A stretch of 64,000 bases of DNA from HXMU1420-13 sp034669965 (GTDB lineage: Bacteria; Bacteroidota; Rhodothermia; Balneolales; Balneolaceae): positions 124,001 to 188,000 of the forward strand of contig JAXMOK010000001.1 of assembly GCA_034669965.1 (NCBI GenBank), in the 5' to 3' direction. This document shows, piece by piece, positions 43,664 through 51,160 of the stretch (the first letter of the stretch is position 1; each line of letters starts with the position of its first letter). Under the pieces are notes generated by a model. It was not told the DNA's origin and searched no databases. It saw only the letters and a list, made by a program, of their open reading frames with translations. The position numbers were made by a program, and so were the translations under genes.

Positions 43664-43709
43664 GAGTCTTCAAAACTTTTGGACACACAAAGAGAAAATT
43701 TAATTATCC

Positions 43710-43961
43710 ATGCCACAAAATAAATCAGCTATCAAGCGTGTACGTCAAAACAAAGTTCGTAACGAGCACAACACTGCACGTCGTTCTAAAATGCGTACGC
43801 TTGTAAAAAAAGTGCTAAACGAGACTGATAAGGCGAAAGCTGAAACAGCATTAAAAGATGCCGTTTCATATTTAGACAGAATGAGCGTTAAAGGCATCAT
43901 TCACCAAAACAATGTTGCTCGTAAAAAAGCACGTCTCACAAAGCACGTTAATAATTTGTAA
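43710..43961 (+). CDS. rpsT: Small-subunit ribosomal protein bS20
   Basis: Primary 16S rRNA-binding protein of the 30S body. The 83-residue, very basic three-helix protein reads MPQNKSAIKRVRQNKVRNEHN-ARRS-MRTLVKKV, then a middle helix, then GIIHQNNVARKKARLTKHVN, all typical S20. It is 31 bases upstream of gpmI, probably transcribed with it. Confidence 0.97.
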   Translation: MPQNKSAIKRVRQNKVRNEHNTARRSKMRTLVKKVLNETDKAKAETALKDAVSYLDRMSVKGIIHQNNVARKKARLTKHVNNL

Positions 43962-43992
43962 CTCCATTCCCGAACCCAAGAGGTAACCACCC

Positions 43993-45510
43993 ATGAAAAA
44001 TTCAAAAGCAATGCTTGTAATTTTAGATGGGTTCGGAATTGCGGAGAACCCCGAGGTTAGCGCTATTGATAAAGCGCACAAACCATTTTACGATTCACTC
44101 ATAGAATCATGCCCACATACGCAACTACTTGCAAGCGGGGAACATGTAGGACTTCCAGATGGCCAGTTCGGTAACTCCGAAGTTGGCCATTTGAATATCG
44201 GGGCGGGTCGAATTGTTTGGCAAGCCTTGTCTAAAATAAATAAAGATATTCGCGATGGTGATTTCTTCAACAACGAAGAGCTCATGCGCGCAATCCAAGC
44301 TGCAAAAAAGAAAAACAAAATCCACTTAATGGGATTGTTTTCTGATGGCGGCGTACACAGCCATAATGAACACTTGTTCGCACTTCTACAGTTGTGTAAA
44401 AACCACGGCATCGAACAAGTGTATGTTCACGCCTTTACAGATGGCCGCGATACAGCTCCCCACTCCGGCATCACTTATGCCAAAGAATTTCAAGCTAAAG
44501 CAGATGAAATAGGTGCAGGTGAACTTGCGTCTATTGTTGGTCGCTACTACATCATGGATCGTGATAACCGGTGGGAACGCGTTCAAAAAGGCTACGATTT
44601 ATTAATTCATGCCAAAGGGGAAACGTTTACTTCTGCGGATGAAGCTTTTGAAGCCAGTTATGCCAATAAAGTAACCGACGAGTTTATCAATCCGGTGCTG
44701 TTGAATACCGATCCGGAATCAAGAATTGCGGAAAACGACACCGTTATCTTCTACAACATTCGTGGCGATCGCGCTCGGGAAATTACGCGTGCATTTACTG
44801 AGGATGGTTTCGATGAATTTGAAGTAAAGTCTAATCTGAATTTACATTACACCTGCTTTACACAATTCGATGCAACTTTCGAAAACGTACATGTTGCCTA
44901 TCCCCCACAGATTCTCACCAATACGCTAGGCGAATGGGTAAGCAAGAAAGGACTGAAGCAGTTTCGCATTGCCGAAACCGAAAAGTATCCACACGTAACG
45001 TACTTCTTTAATGGCGGAGAAGAGGTACCAAACGAAGGCGAAGATCGATTAGTAATTCCAAGTCCAAAAGTGGCAACCTACGATCTTCAACCGGAAATGA
45101 GCGCCCCTGAAGTTGGCGACAAACTGATTGAACAACTAATGAGAGATTATTACGATTTGGTGATCCTCAATTTTGCAAATCCTGATATGGTAGGACACAC
45201 CGGTGATATGAATGCCGCCATTGCGGCTGTTGAAGTGGTAGATCTGCAATTAAAACGAGTAGTTGAAACTGCCAGCGAACATGGCTACCGAACACTTATT
45301 ATTGCCGATCACGGAAACTCCGATCAAATGGTAAAACCCGACGGCAGCGCTCACACCGCGCACACAACATCACCTGTTCCCGCTGTTTTGGTTAATTTTC
45401 CGGAAGAAATTGCACTTAAAAAGGGAATACTTGCCGATGTTGCCCCCACTCTGCTCAAATTAATGGAGCTAGATCAGCCTGAAGAAATGACAGGCACTGC
45501 CCTTTTTTAA
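43993..45510 (+). CDS. gpmI: 2,3-bisphosphoglycerate-independent phosphoglycerate mutase
   Basis: Interconverts 3- and 2-phosphoglycerate in glycolysis and gluconeogenesis. The 505-residue protein of the alkaline-phosphatase superfamily has the metal-binding LVILDGFGIAENPE at residues 8-21. The catalytic serine is in GNSEVGHLNIGAGRIV (near 61) and further metal ligands are in HAFTDGRDTAPHSG, IIADHGNSDQM and HTAHTTSPVPAVLV. It is followed after 133 bases by clpC. A GAGGT ribosome binding site precedes the ATG. Confidence 0.97.
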   Translation: MKNSKAMLVILDGFGIAENPEVSAIDKAHKPFYDSLIESCPHTQLLASGEHVGLPDGQFGNSEVGHLNIGAGRIVWQALSKINKDIRDGDFFNNEELMRAIQAAKKKNKIHLMGLFSDGGVHSHNEHLFALLQLCKNHGIEQVYVHAFTDGRDTAPHSGITYAKEFQAKADEIGAGELASIVGRYYIMDRDNRWERVQKGYDLLIHAKGETFTSADEAFEASYANKVTDEFINPVLLNTDPESRIAENDTVIFYNIRGDRAREITRAFTEDGFDEFEVKSNLNLHYTCFTQFDATFENVHVAYPPQILTNTLGEWVSKKGLKQFRIAETEKYPHVTYFFNGGEEVPNEGEDRLVIPSPKVATYDLQPEMSAPEVGDKLIEQLMRDYYDLVILNFANPDMVGHTGDMNAAIAAVEVVDLQLKRVVETASEHGYRTLIIADHGNSDQMVKPDGSAHTAHTTSPVPAVLVNFPEEIALKKGILADVAPTLLKLMELDQPEEMTGTALF

Positions 45511-45643
45511 GCAATCTAACGTCATTTAGTTTGCTTTTACTAACCTGCTCTACTACATTCGAATTGAAATGAACTAATTTTACGATTGGCTCGTTTTTTG
45601 CCCTAAAGAGAATAGAATTTTTCATAATAATAGGACTTATCAC

Positions 45644-48226
45644 ATGGAGGGTAATTTTTCAAGTAAGGTTCGTGACGTCATACAATTTAGTAGAGAGGAA
45701 GCTTTACGACTTGGTCACGATTACATTGGAACAGAACATCTAATATTGGGCATTGTACGCCTGGGTGATGGTGTTGCCGTACGAATTTTAAAAAATCTGG
45801 ATTGCGATTTATTCAAGCTTAAAAAAACCATCGAAGATACCGTTCGTGGTACCGGTGGCTCTGTAACCGTTGGCAATATTCCGCTTACCAAGCAGGCTGA
45901 AAAGGTGCTTCGAATCACTTATCTGGAAGCAAAGCTATACAAAAGCGATACGATTGGCACCGAGCATCTGCTTTTATCACTTCTAAGAGATGATGAAAAC
46001 ATAGCCGCTCAAATCTTACAACAATTCAGCGTTTCTTACGACGCTGTTCGTGAAGAACTTGATTTAATTATATCCGGAAAATCTCGTGAAGACTCGGATG
46101 AAGGCGATGCACTAACCGCAAGCGCAAGCACGCCTCCTTCTAAAGGATCTCAGGGTTCCGGAAGTGCAAGAGAAAAACGCATGGACAAATCGAAAACTCC
46201 TGTGCTCGACAATTTCGGGCGCGATCTTACTCAAATGGCCGAAGAAGGAAAACTTGATCCTATCATCGGTCGGGATAAAGAAATTGAACGTGTGGCTCAA
46301 GTATTGAGTCGACGTAAGAAAAACAATCCGGTTCTTATTGGTGAGCCCGGTGTTGGTAAAACTGCCATTGCCGAAGGTTTAGCTGCACGCATCATTCAAC
46401 GAAAAGTATCGCGTGTATTATACGACAAACGCGTGATTGCACTTGACCTTGCTGCTTTGGTTGCCGGAACCAAATACCGCGGACAGTTCGAAGAACGTAT
46501 GAAAGCGGTAATGACCGAGCTCGAAAAAACCGACAACGTAATTCTGTTTATTGATGAGTTACACACCATCGTAGGTGCCGGTGGCGCAAGCGGTTCATTG
46601 GATGCATCCAACATGTTAAAGCCTGCGCTCGCCCGAGGTGATATCCAGGCAATTGGTGCAACAACGCTGAACGAGTATCGCCAGTTTATAGAAAAAGATG
46701 GTGCTCTAGAGCGACGTTTTCAAAAAATTATGGTGGATCCAACCACGCCGGAAGAAACGGTTGAGATTCTTAATCAAATTAAAGGCAAATACGAGAAGCA
46801 TCACAGTGTAAATTACACGCCAGATGCGCTAGCTGCCTGTGTGAAACTCACCGACCGATATGTAACTGATCACTTTTTACCGGATAAAGCCATTGACGCT
46901 TTGGATGAAGCCGGTGCTCGTGTTCACTTAGCGAACATCACTGTTCCTAAGCACATCATCCAACTGGAAGAAGAAATTGAAACCACCAGTGCCGAGAAAA
47001 ACTCGATGGTTAAGAAGCAGCGTTTTGAAGAAGCTGCCCGATTGCGCGATAAAGAGAAGCGTTTAATCGAAGACCTCGAAGTGGCTCAACGCGAGTGGGA
47101 AAAAGAAAGCGAAAGCATTGTATTTGACGTTGTTGAAGAAGATGTAGCTTCTGTGATCGCTATGATGAGCGGTGTTCCTGTGAACAAAATAAGCCAAAAC
47201 GAAGGGCAGAAACTCCTCAAAATGAAGGAGAGCTTAGCCGGTAAAGTGATCGGACAGGAAGAAGCCATCGTTAAGCTTACCAAAGCTATCCAACGTACGC
47301 GTGCCGGATTGAAAGATCCTTCTCGTCCGATTGGTTCGTTCATTTTCTTAGGACCAACCGGTGTTGGTAAAACGGAAATGGCGAAAGTACTGGCAAAATA
47401 TCTGTTTGATAAAGACGAAGCGCTCATCCGAATTGATATGAGTGAGTACATGGAGAAATTCTCTGTATCTCGTTTGATTGGAGCGCCTCCGGGATACGTG
47501 GGTTACGAAGAAGGCGGTGTTCTTACCGAGAAAGTTCGTCGTAAGCCGTACAGCGTAGTTTTACTGGATGAAATTGAAAAAGCTCACCCCGATGTATTCA
47601 ATATCCTGCTTCAAGTGCTGGATGATGGAATCCTAACCGACAGCCTTGGTCGTCGTGTTGATTTCAGAAACACCATCATCATCATGACTTCTAACATTGG
47701 AGCTCGTGATATTAAGAATATGGGTAAGGGCATCGGTTTTGCGGATATCAACGAAACAGCGTTTGATTACGCAAAGATGAAGACTACCATCCAAGATGCG
47801 TTGAAGAAAGTATTTAACCCGGAATTCCTGAATCGTATTGATGATGTAATCACCTTCAAGCCGCTTGAAAAAGAAGACATCTTCAAGATTATCGATATTC
47901 TATCAGTTGAGTTGTTCGATCGAATTAAAGAAATCGGCTACAATGTGGAAATTACCAAAGGAGCAAAGGACTTTATCACCGATAAAGGCTTTGATCCGAA
48001 GTACGGTGCTCGTCCGCTAAAGCGAGCGATCCAAAAATATATTGAGGATCCATTAGCTGAAGAATTGCTAGAGCATAAAAAACCGGAAGGTTCTACCATC
48101 AAAATCAAAATGAATAAGAAGCGCGACGACTTAGAATTTGATTGGGTGGAAGCCGAAGCCAAAGCTCCGGAAGCAACTGATTCGAGTGACGAAACTAAAG
48201 ACGAATCGGAAGAAGCGAAAGCCTGA
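45644..48226 (+). CDS. clpC: ATP-dependent protease ATPase subunit ClpC
   Basis: Unfolds proteins and feeds them to ClpP. The 860-residue protein has a double Clp-N domain (residues 1-145), a linker rich in Ser/Gly, AAA module 1 with Walker A GEPGVGKT near 231, and a UVR-like coiled-coil motif (KKQRFEEAARLRDKEKRLIEDL). AAA module 2 follows with Walker A GPTGVGKT near 571, and a GIGF loop near 694 that docks to ClpP. The acidic tail is rich in Glu, Ala and Lys. The UVR motif separates it from ClpA and ClpB. No CtsR or mcsAB genes are next to it. It is followed by a repeat and a terminator. Confidence 0.96.
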   Translation: MEGNFSSKVRDVIQFSREEALRLGHDYIGTEHLILGIVRLGDGVAVRILKNLDCDLFKLKKTIEDTVRGTGGSVTVGNIPLTKQAEKVLRITYLEAKLYKSDTIGTEHLLLSLLRDDENIAAQILQQFSVSYDAVREELDLIISGKSREDSDEGDALTASASTPPSKGSQGSGSAREKRMDKSKTPVLDNFGRDLTQMAEEGKLDPIIGRDKEIERVAQVLSRRKKNNPVLIGEPGVGKTAIAEGLAARIIQRKVSRVLYDKRVIALDLAALVAGTKYRGQFEERMKAVMTELEKTDNVILFIDELHTIVGAGGASGSLDASNMLKPALARGDIQAIGATTLNEYRQFIEKDGALERRFQKIMVDPTTPEETVEILNQIKGKYEKHHSVNYTPDALAACVKLTDRYVTDHFLPDKAIDALDEAGARVHLANITVPKHIIQLEEEIETTSAEKNSMVKKQRFEEAARLRDKEKRLIEDLEVAQREWEKESESIVFDVVEEDVASVIAMMSGVPVNKISQNEGQKLLKMKESLAGKVIGQEEAIVKLTKAIQRTRAGLKDPSRPIGSFIFLGPTGVGKTEMAKVLAKYLFDKDEALIRIDMSEYMEKFSVSRLIGAPPGYVGYEEGGVLTEKVRRKPYSVVLLDEIEKAHPDVFNILLQVLDDGILTDSLGRRVDFRNTIIIMTSNIGARDIKNMGKGIGFADINETAFDYAKMKTTIQDALKKVFNPEFLNRIDDVITFKPLEKEDIFKIIDILSVELFDRIKEIGYNVEITKGAKDFITDKGFDPKYGARPLKRAIQKYIEDPLAEELLEHKKPEGSTIKIKMNKKRDDLEFDWVEAEAKAPEATDSSDETKDESEEAKA

Positions 48227-48270
48227 TGAACATTGAACGTTGAACATTCAACGTCGAACTTTTAACATTG
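48227..48270. repeat. Short tandem-like GAACATT/GAACGTT repeat
   Basis: Directly after the clpC stop, variants of an 8-base unit (TGAACATT, GAACGT, TGAACATT, CAACGT, CGAAC) follow each other and partly pair as inverted repeats. This looks like a dispersed intergenic repeat; no coding potential. Confidence 0.5.
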
Positions 48271-48304
48271 AAAAGCCCTGCTCTATGAGTTGGGCTTTTT
48301 TTGT
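48271..48304 (+). terminator. Rho-independent terminator of clpC
   Basis: AAAGCCC (48272-48278) pairs with GGGCTTT (48292-48298), with an inner CTC/GAG helix and TAT loop, followed by T7. It lies 45 bases after the clpC stop. Confidence 0.85.
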
Positions 48305-48669
48305 TGATTGAGTCATCCTGAGTGACAGCGAAGGACCAACTGAATTTGAATCAGATTACTTGTTTTTTGTTGATTAGAGTTGTTGCGAGGGGCACGAAAA
48401 CACTGGTAAGAAATTGAAATTGTTCGACGCGGCAATTTCCGTTTAAACCACTGAGTTCACAGAGAACATAGAGTATTGATCCCTCTAATAAGCAGTTTTT
48501 GACTGGCTATTTTTATCGAGTCATCCTGAGTGACAGCATAGGATCAGCCGCAGAATGAACTAAAACAGCACTTCTTGCTGGCTCGAACTTTCTGATGAAG
48601 CATCGTCCAGCTAATGCGGGATCATTAGGAAATAACATCGAAAGCAGGAATCTGATGTTTAATTAAGAA
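48305..48669. repeat. Intergenic region with 20-bp direct repeat
   Basis: GAGTCATCCTGAGTGACAGC occurs at 48310-48329 and again, perfectly, at 48518-48537; each is followed by a similar AGGA-C/TCA. The region holds no open frame that looks real. TCATCCTGAG-type repeats are common intergenic dispersed sequences in this and other phyla. They lie at the 3' side of the recombinase gene, at the edge of the integron-like array. Confidence 0.6.
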
Positions 48670-49512
48670 TTAAATTTGAAGATTTTCGATGGGACTTTGG
48701 ATTTCTTTCACACTTCGAGTTGTGACATGCGTATAAATCTGAGTGGTTGAAATGTGTTTATGGCCCAGTAACTCTTGGATGAACCGAATATCAGTGCCGG
48801 TATCTAACAAATGCGTGGCGAATGAATGTCGTAAGGTATGCGGCGTTGCCTTTTTCTTAATGTTGGCAAGTTTTCGGTGTTTTCTCATCAGGTTTTGAAT
48901 GGAAGCGCTTGAATATTTACCACCGTTTTGTCCTTCAAATAGATATTCTTTAGGATTGTACTCCGTAACATATTGCCTTAACAGGCCAAGCACTTTGGGA
49001 GATAATAACGTATATCTATCTTTTTTCCCTTTAGCTTGATGGATCCGAATTTGCATTCGATTAGAATCGATATCGCTAATTTTGAGATTTAATATCTCAC
49101 CTACCCTTAAACCTGCCGAATAGCACAGAGTAAAAATTGCTTTATGCTTTAGATTGGAAAATGTATTCAAGAATCGTTGCACTTCTTCAACCGATAAAAC
49201 TTCGGGAATGGTTGAAGGCTTTTTCATTTTGATATTGAAATCAAAATCGATGGGTTCTTTTAACACTTCCAAATAAAGAAATTTCACAGAGGCTAAAAGT
49301 TGCTTCATCATTGAATAGCCGTAATTCAAATCAATAGCTGCATAATTAAAGAACTGATCTAGAGTATCTGATGTAACGTTTTTTACTTTGTGTTTCTGAA
49401 TAAAGTCAATGAAAATCCTTATTCCACTAAGATATACATCTATCGTATTCTTACTGTAATTCTTTAGGATAAGCTTAGCTTCGTATTTTGAAATTAATTC
49501 ATTTTTATTCAC
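48670..49512 (-). CDS. Tyrosine recombinase adjacent to attC-like sites (integron-integrase-like position)
   Basis: A site-specific recombinase of about 280 residues. The GTG at 49512 is chosen because GGAGG lies at the right distance upstream; the longer frame adds 13 unlikely residues. A SAM-like N-terminal DNA-binding domain precedes a catalytic domain with Arg136 (AGLRVGE), Lys161, His225-Arg228 (TPHTLRHSF), His251 and the nucleophile Tyr260 (IYTHV). The TPHTLRHSFATHLL and DIRFIQELLGH stretches resemble both IntI and XerC/D. Only about 31 residues separate LFEG from TPHTLRH, so the extra helix segment (with RRHH) that marks canonical IntI seems absent. It is transcribed away from the two cassettes, just like intI in an integron. 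Base composition is AT-rich. Confidence 0.88.
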   Translation of the reverse strand: MNKNELISKYEAKLILKNYSKNTIDVYLSGIRIFIDFIQKHKVKNVTSDTLDQFFNYAAIDLNYGYSMMKQLLASVKFLYLEVLKEPIDFDFNIKMKKPSTIPEVLSVEEVQRFLNTFSNLKHKAIFTLCYSAGLRVGEILNLKISDIDSNRMQIRIHQAKGKKDRYTLLSPKVLGLLRQYVTEYNPKEYLFEGQNGGKYSSASIQNLMRKHRKLANIKKKATPHTLRHSFATHLLDTGTDIRFIQELLGHKHISTTQIYTHVTTRSVKEIQSPIENLQI

Positions 49513-49606
49513 TTTATCCTCCACTTTTACATAGAATAAACTGAATAACACTTAAAGATGAAATAGGGATAAAATGAACTCAGTTCACTTTACTCTATTG
49601 TTAGCC
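49513..49606 (+). other. Candidate attI-like region
   Basis: The 88 bases between the recombinase start and the first cassette are non-coding. They contain a TGAACTCAGTTCA dyad (around 49577-49589) and end in the core-like GTTAGCC, with the junction G at 49600 followed by TTAGCC. Position and end sequence fit an attI; no further matches to known attI sites could be checked. Confidence 0.5.
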
Positions 49607-49924
49607 GCAATTAGGTTTGTAGCTATCTGCGTCTTCATTGTTCATTTTCCAGTAGAAGATTTCCCAATAACCACTTAATGAATATCCCATATCCCTATAA
49701 AGCTTCCTGTAAACCTCACTGTTTTTGTTGTAACCCATGCAATTTAGTAGCGGGCATAAATCATTAAGTGAGATATTTTTCAAAAAGTGCTCTACATCTG
49801 GGTTTGCCTTCCATCTTATTACACCATTATCAGTTTCAATTATTTCATGTTCGTGGTGTGCTTCTTTTTTAAAAATCTCTTGGTAATCCTCTACTTCAAT
49901 TTCTGATCTATTTAAAGTTTTCAT
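49601..49924 (-). CDS. Hypothetical protein in first cassette, reversed orientation
   Basis: A 107-residue protein I do not recognise. It is acidic, with two aromatic-rich stretches (NDLCPLLNCMGYNKNSEVYRKLYRDMGYSLSGYWEIFYWKMNN) and no signal or membrane segment. It reads opposite to the orientation of the attC-like sites. Its TAA stop codon is the complement of TTA at 49601-49603, so the stop is formed by the cassette junction itself. It starts 16 bases from the neighbouring attC-like element, leaving no room for a promoter except inside that element. Function unknown; reversed genes do occur in integron cassettes. Confidence 0.65.
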   Translation of the reverse strand: MKTLNRSEIEVEDYQEIFKKEAHHEHEIIETDNGVIRWKANPDVEHFLKNISLNDLCPLLNCMGYNKNSEVYRKLYRDMGYSLSGYWEIFYWKMNNEDADSYKPNCG

Positions 49925-49939
49925 CTGTTAATCTTAAAA

Positions 49940-50037
49940 GCGGCTAACAATGGCTATAAATAAAAGCCTTTGCTAAGGTTATTTTTTGAACTAATAATTT
50001 GTTATACGGCTTCAATTCATAGCCGTAGGCGTTAGCT
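49940..50037 (+). repeat. attC-like recombination site 1
   Basis: A 98-base imperfect inverted repeat. The left end GCGGCTAAC (49940-49948) is the exact complement of the first bases of its own cassette (GTTAGCCGC at 49600-49608). The right end is GGC-GTTAGCT, with G at 50031. Inner arms 49952-49968 and 50008-50024 match at 14 of 17 positions. Spacers between core and arm are unequal (3 and 6 bases), and a 39-base central region can vary. The TAACAA...GCGTTA polarity matches canonical attC reading left to right. Confidence 0.75.
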
Positions 50038-50056
50038 GTAATTATTGCAACTCATA

Positions 50057-51031
50057 ATGACGATAACCAGTAGATTAAACCCAGTAAACTCAATAATAAC
50101 ACCAGTTTTCTTTGTGTTATTTATTGGCGCTCTGGCGTATATGATGGCATTGATTTCATTCAAGAACGTGAATGATGGAACAGTAGACTCAATTCTGAAA
50201 ACCCCAATTTATGCGAGCGTGATATTCTTCGGCTTGCTTATTTGGCTTGCCAACTACTACATTAAAATATGCAAAACAATACAGATCAATGATAAGGGAA
50301 TAACATTTAGTAGCATTTTCAACTCTGAGTTTATAAACTGGCATGAAATTGAGAACATCGAACTAACAGGTAAGCAGTACATACTAATGTCTCCAATGGA
50401 AGCAACCAATTTCAATCTGAAAAATGGTAACCAAAGACAGATTGTTGCCTTCTACTATGAAAACATGGACACCATGAGGAGAGTTCTTGAACAAGTAAAC
50501 GAATGCCTAGCCTCTAATAAGCCGATCGAATTAAAAGCCAGAAAGAAGAATATTAAGAAAATTGAGCCACTAGGGTTTGTGAATACTACTGGGATGACTA
50601 AGTACAGTGGGAATCATTTCCTCTCATTCAATGGACTCATGATTTATGGTTGGGTTATCTTCTTTGCCTACTTAGGATTAATCAAAGAATCCCCGAACAC
50701 TTTTGAAACGAATCTAATTGTGTTTATCTGTGTGTTTGGATTCTTCTATGGATTAATGGGTTATCAACTTCACTACTATTACATTGATAGTGAACATCTC
50801 GTGATTAAGAATCACGTATGGCCATGGAGAACTCATAAATACAGAATTTCAGATATCAAACAAGCTGTCTTCGAAGTGCCACATAAGATGTCAACTTCAT
50901 TAAGAATCATAACCAAGGACTATAAGTCATCACTTTATCCAGGTGGAAGTCTGAAAGATGCCACTTGGGAAGAACTCTTAAAAGAATTTAAAAACTTGAA
51001 AGTGAACGTGAGAAATGAAGCGATATATTGA
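50057..51031 (+). CDS. Membrane protein with two PH-like domains in second cassette
   Basis: About 324 residues from the ATG at 50057; a TTG 12 bases upstream is a weaker choice. Two hydrophobic pairs flank two similar soluble segments. Helices at about 13-35 and 54-68 precede IQINDKGITFSSIFNSEFINWHEIENIEL, and helices at about 196-212 and 220-240 precede YYIDSEHLVIKNHVWPWRTHKYRISDIKQAVFEV. Each soluble part resembles a bacterial PH domain, so the protein looks like an internal duplication. Function unknown. It begins just after the first attC-like site and stops 8 bases before the second, the usual geometry of an integron cassette gene. Confidence 0.75.
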   Translation: MTITSRLNPVNSIITPVFFVLFIGALAYMMALISFKNVNDGTVDSILKTPIYASVIFFGLLIWLANYYIKICKTIQINDKGITFSSIFNSEFINWHEIENIELTGKQYILMSPMEATNFNLKNGNQRQIVAFYYENMDTMRRVLEQVNECLASNKPIELKARKKNIKKIEPLGFVNTTGMTKYSGNHFLSFNGLMIYGWVIFFAYLGLIKESPNTFETNLIVFICVFGFFYGLMGYQLHYYYIDSEHLVIKNHVWPWRTHKYRISDIKQAVFEVPHKMSTSLRIITKDYKSSLYPGGSLKDATWEELLKEFKNLKVNVRNEAIY

Positions 51032-51038
51032 AAATAAT

Positions 51039-51158
51039 ACAGCTAACAAGCGCTAAAAATGAATATGCGAACTGAGCACTTGGATATGAAGCCAAAAACA
51101 TCAAACTTAATCTTGTCTAGCTACTGGGTCGCATACTCATTTTAGCTGGACGTTACCC
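51039..51158 (+). repeat. attC-like recombination site 2
   Basis: A 120-base imperfect inverted repeat. Its left end ACAGCTAAC (51039-51047) is the exact complement of the first bases of the second cassette (GTTAGCTGT at 50031-50039). Arms 51052-51070 and 51129-51146 pair over 18 bases with a single mismatch and one extra A on the left arm, recalling the extrahelical base of attC hairpins. The right end is GAC-GTTACCC, G at 51152. The central region is 58 bases. Polarity is the same as site 1. Confidence 0.78.
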
Positions 51159-51160
51159 AT

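Noticed and set aside
48670..49512. Calling the recombinase plain XerC or XerD
   Set aside because: It is a second-tier location beside attC-like sites, divergent to them, with accessory-type composition; housekeeping Xer genes are not normally placed so. Its true subfamily is left open.
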